In this document: in pieces, positions 57,686 to 64,000 of the stretch
Numbering within the stretch: position 1 is the first letter of the stretch
Layout of the letters: every line of letters starts with the position of its first letter
Assembly (NCBI RefSeq): GCF_041821065.1
Contig: NZ_JBGUAX010000003.1
Coordinates: 434,001-498,000, forward strand
Direction: 5' to 3'
From: Egicoccus sp. AB-alg2
GTDB taxonomy: Bacteria > Actinomycetota > Nitriliruptoria > Nitriliruptorales > Nitriliruptoraceae
Length of the DNA stretch: 64,000 nucleotides
Made by a program: the position numbers and the translations under genes
Notes under the pieces: model-generated
Databases searched by the model: none
What the model was told of the DNA's origin: nothing
The model's input: only the letters and a program-made list of their open reading frames with translations

Positions 57686-60600
57686 GTGCAGTTCGGAGTA
57701 CTGGGACCGCTCTCGCTCGTCCGTGACGGGGCGACGATCGACGTGACGACGCCCAAGCAGCGGGCCCTGTTGACCCACCTGCTGGTGCAGGCGAGGCGGC
57801 CCGTCCCCATCGAGCAGCTCGTGGCCGGGCTGTGGGGCGAGCAGCCGCCGGCGCAGGCGCTCGTGAGCCTGCGCTCGTACGTCTCGAACCTGCGTCGGAC
57901 GCTGGACGGCACCGGGGTGACCATCGCGTCGCGCAATCGTGGCTACCTGCTCGACGCCGACCCGGACGCCGTCGATCACGTCCGCTTCGAGCGTCTGCTC
58001 GCGACGGGCCGTGGCCACCTGCGGGCCGGTGATCCCGCGGCCGCCCTCGGGGCGTTGGACGCGGCACTGGCGCTCTGGCGCGGTGACGTCTTCGCCGACG
58101 CGGCCGACAACGAACTCCTGCGCGGCGACGCCGTCCGGCTCGACGAGTTGCGGCGCGGTGCGCACGAGGACCGGATGGAGGCGCTGCTGCAGCTGGGACG
58201 CCCGGAGGAGGTCGTGGCCGCCGCGACCGACTTCGTGCTTCGCGAGCCGCTGCGCGAGCGCGCCCGCGGCCAGCTGATGCTCGCGCTGTACCGCACCGGC
58301 CGTGGCCCGGACGCGCTCGAGGCCTTCCACGGGTTCCGCTCCCTGCTCGCCGACGAGCTGGGCCTCGACCCCAGTCCCCACCTGCAGCGACTCGCCGACG
58401 ACATCCTGCGGCAGGAGCCGGAGCTGTCGCGGGAACGCGACGGCGCGGCGACCCCGCCTGCGGCCCCACCGGTGGCTGCTCCCATCGCCGGCCCGGACGC
58501 CCCCCCGACCCGCCTCGCCGGTCGCGTCCACGAGCGGACGGAGCTGCGCTCGTCGCTCGAGCGGATGACGGCCGGCACGGGCAGCGTGCTGCTGGTGGTC
58601 GGCGAGCCCGGCATCGGCAAGACGACGCTGCTGGAGGGCATGGTCGAGGACGCCGTGGCCCTCGGTGCCGTCGCGGCCTGGGGCCGGTGCCCCGAGACGC
58701 CCGGTGCGCCGGCCTTCTGGCCCTGGGTCCAGGCGCTGCGGACCCTCGCGGACGCCGTGGACGACCCCACGCTGTCGCAGCTGGTGGCGGGCGAGGCCAG
58801 CGCGCTCGCGCACCTCGTGCCGACGATTGCGGACCGGACGGGGGCGGCGCCCGGCGACCTGGCCGGACACGCCGAGGCCCGGTTCGTGCTCTTCGACGCG
58901 GTGGACCTCTTCCTGCGCCGGTTCACCGCCGCGCGTCCGCTGCTGGTCGTGATCGACGACCTGCACTGGGCGGACGAGCCGAGCCTGCAACTGCTGGGCT
59001 ACCTCGCACCCCATGTCGGGGATCGACGGCTGGTCCTCGCGGCGAGCTACCGCGACGTGGTCGCCGACTGGTCACCGACACTGCAGGCGACGCTCGCCGA
59101 ACTCGTGCGCGCACCGACTTTGCAGCAACTCGGCCTGGCGGGTCTGCTCCCCGCCGACGTCGCCCGCGTCGTCGCCGACCGCACCGGGCAGGTACTGCCG
59201 GTCGAGGAACTGCTGCGCCTGCACGAGCGCACGGGCGGCAACCCCTTCTTCGTGCACCAGCTCGCCCAACTGCGTCGCGAGTCGTCCGACCCGGACGGTG
59301 TCCCGACGTCGGAGGCGCTTCCCGCGGGCGTCCGACACGTGCTGGCACGCCGCCTGTCCGCCCTGCCGGACCAGACCCGCACGCTGCTCGAGGCCGCGGC
59401 CCTCGCCGGACGCGACATCGACCCGGCCGTCGTCGGGCCGATCGTGGGTGGCGACACCGCGGGCGTGCTGGAGCGCCTGGAGCCGGCGGTGGCCCACGGC
59501 CTCGTCGAGCGGACCGGGCCCGTCACCGCACACCGGTTCGTGCACGCGCTCGTCCGCGAGTGCCTCGTGGACGCGGTCCCGCCCGCGCGCCGGCTCCGGC
59601 TGCACCGGGAGCTCGGGGCCGCGCTCGAGGCCACCGGACGGGCACCCGCGTCGGCCGTCGCCGAGCACTACTGGCGGGCGGCTGACCTGATCGACGACGA
59701 CCGGCCGGTCCGCCAGCTCCTGCTCGCGGCGGCCGAGGCACGCGCCGTCCTGGCCCACGAGCAGGCCGAGCGGTACCTGCGTCGAGCCCGCGAGCTGACC
59801 GCCGCCCGCGGCGACGCGGCGGGTGAGCTGGAGGTCCTGCTGGCGCTGCTCAGCCTGCTGACGACCACGCACGGCTGGATCGCGACCGAGATCGTGGAGG
59901 TGGTGGAGCGCGCGCTGGATCTGGCCAGGGACGGGGACATCGACGGCCAGACCCACGTGGGCCTGTGGTGGTCGCTGTGGACCTACCACCAGAACCGGGC
60001 GGATTTCGATCGTGCCCTGGCCGTCGCCGCGGAGGTGCCGGCCGTCGGATCGGCGCAGCGTCTGGCCGACCTGGCCGGCGCCGTCATGCGCGCCTCGACG
60101 GGGCTGGACACCGGGCTGGACCCCGAGGTCGCCGTCGACACCTTCACCCGGGTCGCGCGCGAGCTCGCCGAGTGGCGAGCCCCCGAGGCGACCGGCCGCC
60201 GTGGGTCGGCCGGCGCCGGCGTGCGACGCCTCGACGGCTTCGGCGCCACGCTGACCGTCGTCGTCCACTGCCTGCTCGGTGAAGCCGAGGCCATGCGTGG
60301 CAACACCGGACCGGCGCTCGCCGCGGCCAGGACGGCGCAACGTCTTGCCGCCGACACGGACGACCTCTTCGCCTTCGCCTGGGCCGCCCTGCTGTCGGGT
60401 TGGACCGGCATCGTCGCCGACGACCCGGAGTTCGTCCTCGAGATCGCCGAGCCCGCCATCGAGGTGGCGACCCGTCACGGCTTCGGCCTCGCCCGCGACA
60501 TGTTGACGGTCAGCGCGAACTGGGCCCGCGCGCGGATCGACGGAGACGCCGCCGCTCGGGCGGCGGACATGCGGGCCGGGGTCGAGGCGATCCTCGCCAC

Positions 60601-60799
60601 CGGCGTGCGCTACGCCCAGCCCCAGTACCTGCTCTTCACCGCCGAGACCTTCCTGCTCGCCGGTGCGCTCGACGACGCCCGCGACTGTCTGTGGCAGGCC
60701 GTGGCCCTCGCCGCCGAGACGGCAGAGGCGCTGCCTGCCGAGCGGCTGCGGCGCCTGCAGGGGACGTTGGGGACACCACCGACGGTGCCTGCGGCCTGA
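57686..60799 (+). CDS. SARP/AfsR-type regulator with BTAD and ATPase domains
   Basis: A 1,037-residue cytoplasmic regulator. The N-terminal OmpR-like winged helix (MQFGVLGPLSLVRDGATIDV, then RALLTHLLVQARRPVPIEQL) is followed by a BTAD domain (about 95-245). An AAA-type NTPase comes next, with Walker A GEPGIGKTT (about 307-315) and Walker B LLVVIDDLHWADEPSL (about 418-433). Long helical TPR-like repeats run to the C-terminus. SARPs activate secondary-metabolite or morphological gene clusters, but no such cluster lies in the window. GTG 57686 is the start; the SD is weak. A terminator pair follows the gene. Confidence 0.88.
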   Translation: MQFGVLGPLSLVRDGATIDVTTPKQRALLTHLLVQARRPVPIEQLVAGLWGEQPPAQALVSLRSYVSNLRRTLDGTGVTIASRNRGYLLDADPDAVDHVRFERLLATGRGHLRAGDPAAALGALDAALALWRGDVFADAADNELLRGDAVRLDELRRGAHEDRMEALLQLGRPEEVVAAATDFVLREPLRERARGQLMLALYRTGRGPDALEAFHGFRSLLADELGLDPSPHLQRLADDILRQEPELSRERDGAATPPAAPPVAAPIAGPDAPPTRLAGRVHERTELRSSLERMTAGTGSVLLVVGEPGIGKTTLLEGMVEDAVALGAVAAWGRCPETPGAPAFWPWVQALRTLADAVDDPTLSQLVAGEASALAHLVPTIADRTGAAPGDLAGHAEARFVLFDAVDLFLRRFTAARPLLVVIDDLHWADEPSLQLLGYLAPHVGDRRLVLAASYRDVVADWSPTLQATLAELVRAPTLQQLGLAGLLPADVARVVADRTGQVLPVEELLRLHERTGGNPFFVHQLAQLRRESSDPDGVPTSEALPAGVRHVLARRLSALPDQTRTLLEAAALAGRDIDPAVVGPIVGGDTAGVLERLEPAVAHGLVERTGPVTAHRFVHALVRECLVDAVPPARRLRLHRELGAALEATGRAPASAVAEHYWRAADLIDDDRPVRQLLLAAAEARAVLAHEQAERYLRRARELTAARGDAAGELEVLLALLSLLTTTHGWIATEIVEVVERALDLARDGDIDGQTHVGLWWSLWTYHQNRADFDRALAVAAEVPAVGSAQRLADLAGAVMRASTGLDTGLDPEVAVDTFTRVARELAEWRAPEATGRRGSAGAGVRRLDGFGATLTVVVHCLLGEAEAMRGNTGPALAAARTAQRLAADTDDLFAFAWAALLSGWTGIVADDPEFVLEIAEPAIEVATRHGFGLARDMLTVSANWARARIDGDAAARAADMRAGVEAILATGVRYAQPQYLLFTAETFLLAGALDDARDCLWQAVALAAETAEALPAERLRRLQGTLGTPPTVPAA

Positions 60800-60803
60800 G
60801 GTC

Positions 60804-60836
60804 CCGGTCGGCGCGAGACCGGCGGAGCGCCGCTCC
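60804..60836 (+). terminator. Tandem terminator hairpins after the SARP gene
   Basis: CCGGTC/GACCGG (60804-60822) is followed immediately by GGAGC-GCC-GCTCC (60824-60836). The pair begins 5 bases after the stop. Confidence 0.55.
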
Positions 60837-60927
60837 AAGGCCGTGCCAAGGCCAGCACAAGCCGCGTCGCGGACGGTGACCTCCGAGCAGCTGCCGGCGT
60901 GGAACCGGTGGGCTGCGGGAGGACCCC

Positions 60928-61302
60928 GTGAGCATCGACGTGACCGCCGACACCTGGGAGCAGGAGGTGCTCGCCGCCTCCGGGGTCGTCCTGGTCGACC
61001 TCGATCGACCCGACTGGGCGTCGTCGGCCGGCTTCTCGCTCGTGCTCACGGCCCTCGTCGACGCATGGCCCGGCCTCGTCGTCCGACGGCTGGACGTGAC
61101 CGCCGCCCCGGCCGTGGCACGGCGCTACGGCGTCACGTCGGTGCCGACGTTGCTCGTCTTCGTCGACGGGGTCCTGCGCCACCGGCTCGTCGGTACCCGG
61201 CAGCCGGACCAGCTACGCCGTGAGCTCGCGGCACTGCTCGACCCATACCCACCGTCGGTCGCGTCGTCGGCCGTATCCAGGAGTCACGACCATGAGCTCT
61301 GA
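60928..61302 (+). CDS. Thioredoxin-fold protein lacking the CxxC active site
   Basis: A 124-residue protein. The thioredoxin pattern is clear: VVLVDLDRPDWASSAGFSLV (strand, then the place of WCxxC), VVRRLDVTAAPAVARRYGVT and SVPTLLVFVDGVLRHRLVG with the conserved cis-Pro. The active-site WCGPC is replaced by DWASSAG, so disulfide exchange is not possible and the protein may act as a chaperone or scaffold. A Ser-rich tail ending HDHEL follows. GTG 60928 has GGGAGGA upstream. Its 3' end overlaps the next gene by 11 bases, which ties it to the beta-roll protein. Confidence 0.8.
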   Translation: MSIDVTADTWEQEVLAASGVVLVDLDRPDWASSAGFSLVLTALVDAWPGLVVRRLDVTAAPAVARRYGVTSVPTLLVFVDGVLRHRLVGTRQPDQLRRELAALLDPYPPSVASSAVSRSHDHEL

Positions 61303-62449
61303 CCGTTCGCACGTTCCCGCGCACGCCCCACGCCGCCGCGCGAGCCGAGCACGACGTGGCGCCGCCAACGTCGTCCTGGTGGCGTTGGCGTTGCTGATCG
61401 CGCTCGGCGGGACGGCCTTCGCCGCGACCGGCGGCACGTTCGTCCTCGGGCGCAAGAACATCGCCGAGACCGTCACGACCCTGTCCAACACGACCGGCCC
61501 GGCGCTGTCGCTGCAGGCGCCGGCCGGCGCGCCCCCACTACGGGTCAACCGGTCGGTCCGTGTCGCCAACCTGAACGCGGACCTGCTCGACGGCAAGGAC
61601 GCGTCCACGTTCACGCCGAAGTCCGCCTTCGACAAGCTGAAGGCCGAACATGCGGCGCTACAGGCGAGCCACGCCGCACTCACGTCACAGCACGCCGCGC
61701 TGGAGGCCCGCGTCGTCGAACTCGAGGCCCGTCCCGGCGCAGACACGCAGCTGGCGGCACGCGTGGCCGACCTGGAGGCCCTCCTGGCAGGTGTCGAACG
61801 ACGACAGGTCGCCGGTCAGCCGACGATCCGCTTCGACGGCGTGAACCTCCAGCTGGTCAACGGCAGTGGCCGCACCGATGTCGCCAACGGCCGGGGCAAC
61901 CTGCTGCTCGGCTACGCCGCGGCGGCGAAGGAACCGCGCCGCACCGGCTCGCACTACCTCGTGATCGGTGACTTCCACTCGTGGACCTCCACCGGCGGCA
62001 TCGTCGCCGGTCACTGGAACACCGCCGACGGCTTCGCCGCCTCGGTGCTCGGCGGCGAGCGCAACACCGCGAGCGGGCACTACGCCACCGTCACCGGCGG
62101 GCTCGGCAACACCGCCAGCGGCACCCATGCCGTCGTGGCGGGCGGCGGGGCGAACGTGGCGTCCGGCACGCGGGCCGCGGTCACGGGCGGGGCCGAGAAC
62201 ACGGCCAGCGGGCTGGCCTCCTCGGTGACCGGCGGCCGGAAGAACGTCGCGACCGGCAACGGCGACGACATCCTCCGCGACGGCGACTACTCGACGGTCA
62301 GCGGCGGTCACGGCAATACGGCCAACGGTTACCACGCCAGCATCGCAGGCGGTAAGGACAACGTCGCGCGCGGGCGGACCACCGCGATCCTCGGCGGGGC
62401 GGGACGGATGCTGGCGAACCCGCTCGAGTGCCATCCCGCGTGCTCGTGA
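61292..62449 (+). CDS. Exported coiled-coil and YadA-like beta-roll protein
   Basis: A 385-residue protein. A basic N-terminus and one hydrophobic segment (NVVLVALALLIALGGTAFAA) form a signal or anchor. An actinobacterial module follows (ALSLQAPAGAPPLRVNRSVR, NLNADLLDGKDASTF), then a coiled coil (about 110-165). From about residue 215 a series of 14-16-residue repeats resembles the left-handed beta-roll of trimeric adhesin heads (GGERNTASGHYATVTGG, GGAENTASGLASSVTGG). There is no membrane-anchor barrel, as expected for a Gram-positive relative. It probably trimerises at the surface and mediates contact. ATG 61292 lies inside the preceding gene. Confidence 0.75.
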   Translation: MSSDRSHVPAHAPRRRASRARRGAANVVLVALALLIALGGTAFAATGGTFVLGRKNIAETVTTLSNTTGPALSLQAPAGAPPLRVNRSVRVANLNADLLDGKDASTFTPKSAFDKLKAEHAALQASHAALTSQHAALEARVVELEARPGADTQLAARVADLEALLAGVERRQVAGQPTIRFDGVNLQLVNGSGRTDVANGRGNLLLGYAAAAKEPRRTGSHYLVIGDFHSWTSTGGIVAGHWNTADGFAASVLGGERNTASGHYATVTGGLGNTASGTHAVVAGGGANVASGTRAAVTGGAENTASGLASSVTGGRKNVATGNGDDILRDGDYSTVSGGHGNTANGYHASIAGGKDNVARGRTTAILGGAGRMLANPLECHPACS

Positions 62450-62487
62450 CGGCGAGCAGGGCAGGCGCACGCCAGTAGCCTGTGGAT

Positions 62488-62513
62488 GCGGTGCGTCCGG
62501 CCGGGCGCACCGC
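62488..62513 (+). terminator. Hairpin upstream of the ATP-grasp gene
   Basis: GCGGTGCG pairs with CGCACCGC around a 10-nt GC-rich loop, 39 bases after the beta-roll gene and 27 bases before the ATP-grasp start. It may end the upstream transcript. Confidence 0.5.
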
Positions 62514-62539
62514 GTTCGCGTACGAGGAAACCCACACCC

Positions 62540-63436
62540 ATGCAGGTCGCGCTGGTCACCGGCAGCTCCGAACTGGACTTCGTCGCCGACGTCGACGTGC
62601 CGCTCGTCACGGCGCTCGAGGCGCGTGGCGTGACGGTCACCCAGCCGCGCTGGGACGACCCCGACGTGGCCTGGGAGTCCTTCGACGCCGCCGTCGTGCG
62701 CACCACCTGGGACTATCCGCAACGGCGCGACGAGTTCGTGGCGTGGGCGGCCGCAGCCGGCGAGCGGACCCGGCTGTGGAACCCTGCCGGGGTCCTGCGC
62801 TGGAACACCCACAAGTCGTACCTGCTGGAGCTGGAGGAGCGCGGCGCACCGGTCGTGCCCACCGCATGGCTCGGCCAGGGTGACCGCATCCGGCTCGACG
62901 AGCTGCTGCAGGCCCGTGGCTGGACCGAGGCGATCGTCAAACCCGCCGTCGGGGCCGGCGCCAGCGGCCTGCAGCGGATCCGCGCAGGCGACCCTGCCGG
63001 TCAGGCCCACCTCGAGGCACAGCTCGCCGCCGGTGACGTGCTGGTGCAGCCGTACCTCGCCAGCGTGGAGACCCGTGGCGAGCTGTCCGTGGTCGTGGTC
63101 GACGGCGAGGTCAGCCACGCCGTGCGCAAGGTCCCCGAGGGCGGCGAGTTCCGCATCCACGAGGAGTTCGGCGGCCGCAACCTCGTCGAGGAACCCGACG
63201 CCGACACCGTCGCGCTGGCCCGCTGGATCGTGGAGTCGACCGGACACGACCTGCTGCTCGCCCGCGTCGACCTGCTGGAGGACGAGGTCGGCCAGCCGCA
63301 GCTGATCGAGCTGGAGGCCACCGAACCCGACCTGTTCCTGCGCTCGGTACCCGAGGCGGGGGAGCGGATCGCCGACGCCGTCGTCGCGCGGCTGCGTCCG
63401 TCCGACGGCCCGGGCACCCGTCCGGTCGAGGGCTGA
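62540..63436 (+). CDS. ATP-grasp domain protein
   Basis: A 298-residue protein of the RimK/glutathione-synthetase-like ATP-grasp superfamily. The N-terminal pre-grasp part (ALVTGSSELDFVADVDVPLV, then VRTTWDYPQRRDEF) is followed by NTHKSYLLELEERGAPVVPT and AIVKPAVGAGASGLQRI, the ATP-binding loop. Then come VLVQPYLASVETRGELSVVV and HDLLLARVDLLEDEVGQPQL. The final LIELEATEPDLFL carries the metal-binding Glu/Asp. The family ligates a carboxylate to an amine using ATP. Homologues of this type are widespread and mostly uncharacterised, so the substrate is unknown. ATG 62540 has GAGGAAA upstream. Confidence 0.85.
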   Translation: MQVALVTGSSELDFVADVDVPLVTALEARGVTVTQPRWDDPDVAWESFDAAVVRTTWDYPQRRDEFVAWAAAAGERTRLWNPAGVLRWNTHKSYLLELEERGAPVVPTAWLGQGDRIRLDELLQARGWTEAIVKPAVGAGASGLQRIRAGDPAGQAHLEAQLAAGDVLVQPYLASVETRGELSVVVVDGEVSHAVRKVPEGGEFRIHEEFGGRNLVEEPDADTVALARWIVESTGHDLLLARVDLLEDEVGQPQLIELEATEPDLFLRSVPEAGERIADAVVARLRPSDGPGTRPVEG

Positions 63437-63508
63437 TCTGCGAAGCTCGGACGGACCCGCACGGTCGAGGCGGTCGTCCAGCAGCCAGCGGATCAGGAGC
63501 GGGGAACG

Positions 63509-64000
63509 GTGCGGATCGCGATCACCGGCGCCACAGGATTGATCGGTCAGACGTTGACCGACGAGTTGCGCGCGGACGGACACCAGGTCGTGCGGGTCAC
63601 CCGGTCGCGGGCCCACGCCGGCGCCGACGACGTGGTCTGGGACCCGGCGGCCGGCACCATCGACGCGGCCCGGCTCGAGGGTCTCGACGGCGTGGTGCAT
63701 CTGGCCGGCGAGCCCATCGGGGCCGCGCGCTGGTCCGAGGACACCAAGCGCCGCATCCGCGACAGCCGCGTGCAGGGCACCGACCTGCTCGCGCGCACCC
63801 TGGCGGGCCTGGACCGCCCCCCGGCGGTGCTGGTGTCGGGCTCCGCGGTCGGCTATTACGGCGACCGCGGTGACGAGATCCTGACCGAGGACGCCGCACC
63901 CGGCGACGACTTCCTCGCCCGAGTGTGCGTGGCCTGGGAAGCCGCCGCCGACCCCGCACGGGCGGCCGGCATCCGGGTCGTGCACCCGCGGACCGGCGTG
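63509..64000 (+). CDS. TIGR01777-type NAD-dependent epimerase (partial, runs off the window)
   Basis: Only the first 164 codons are present. The Rossmann start RIAITGATGLIGQTLTDELR is followed by VRVTRSRAHAGADDVVWDPA, LDGVVHLAGEPIGAARWSED, KRRIRDSRVQGTDLLARTL and VSGSAVGYYGDRGDEILTED. The HLAGEPI...RW...K..I..SR motif and SAVGYYG are characteristic of the YfcH/SDR39U1 family, which binds NAD(P) and has an unclear substrate. The start is GTG 63509; a CAGGAGC-type SD lies upstream. Confidence 0.88.
   Translation, partial: MRIAITGATGLIGQTLTDELRADGHQVVRVTRSRAHAGADDVVWDPAAGTIDAARLEGLDGVVHLAGEPIGAARWSEDTKRRIRDSRVQGTDLLARTLAGLDRPPAVLVSGSAVGYYGDRGDEILTEDAAPGDDFLARVCVAWEAAADPARAAGIRVVHPRTGV

Noticed and set aside
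62040-62400. Tandem DNA repeat or CRISPR in the beta-roll gene
   Set aside because: The periodicity comes from 14-16-residue protein repeats of varying length, not from conserved DNA units.

Overview
The window is strongly G+C-rich DNA with GTG starts, Shine-Dalgarno (SD) motifs of the AGGAGG type, an actinobacterial prfB-ftsE-ftsX-M23-smpB-ssrA block, a DUF222/HNH gene, a SARP/BTAD regulator, an ECF41 sigma factor and a LuxR-type ATPase regulator. I infer a high-GC actinobacterium, possibly a deep-branching lineage such as Nitriliruptoria; the lineage is a guess from gene content, not from any search.

Layout. 1-6.9 kb: the end of a transketolase gene, a DUF427 protein, a four-gene glycine-betaine/choline-type ABC importer on the minus strand, an ABM-fold protein and adenosine deaminase. 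7.3-13.1 kb: translation and division housekeeping (RF2, FtsE, FtsX, an M23 murein hydrolase with a long coiled coil, SmpB and tmRNA). 13.1-34.4 kb: accessory DNA. It holds DUF488 and a convergent unknown gene, a three-gene transposase module (a DDE enzyme plus two proteins resembling degenerate tyrosine recombinases), a type I restriction-modification operon with extra genes, two apparently frameshifted genes (GIY-YIG/DUF4357 and a SIR2-like gene), a two-gene module of unknown function, an M23 peptidase and a DUF222/HNH protein. 34.7-45.3 kb: one 3,533-codon gene for a secreted, Asp/Gly-rich protein with RTX-like repeats. 45.3-64 kb: LuxR and MarR regulators, a small lipoprotein, an inositol-phosphatase family enzyme, a delta-9-type desaturase, a TetR/aminotransferase/omega-amidase operon, a CAP-domain protein, an ECF41/CMD pair with its own recognisable promoter, a SARP regulator, a thioredoxin-like protein without CxxC overlapping a YadA-like beta-roll protein, an ATP-grasp enzyme and the start of a TIGR01777-type epimerase.

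The most unusual signal is a roughly 180-nt element present three times (13128, 31389, 34230), all on the plus strand. Each copy has a closing stem kept intact by base changes and wobble pairs, two hairpins with NYCAAG loops, and a strong GAGACCCCGCC terminator hairpin. I do not recognise it as a known RNA family. The first two copies bracket almost all of the accessory DNA. Other sites worth attention are a start codon held in the loop of a perfect 10-bp hairpin (LuxR gene, 45342), an 18-bp perfect palindrome at a predicted ECF41 promoter, and a tmRNA with a short 10-residue tag.
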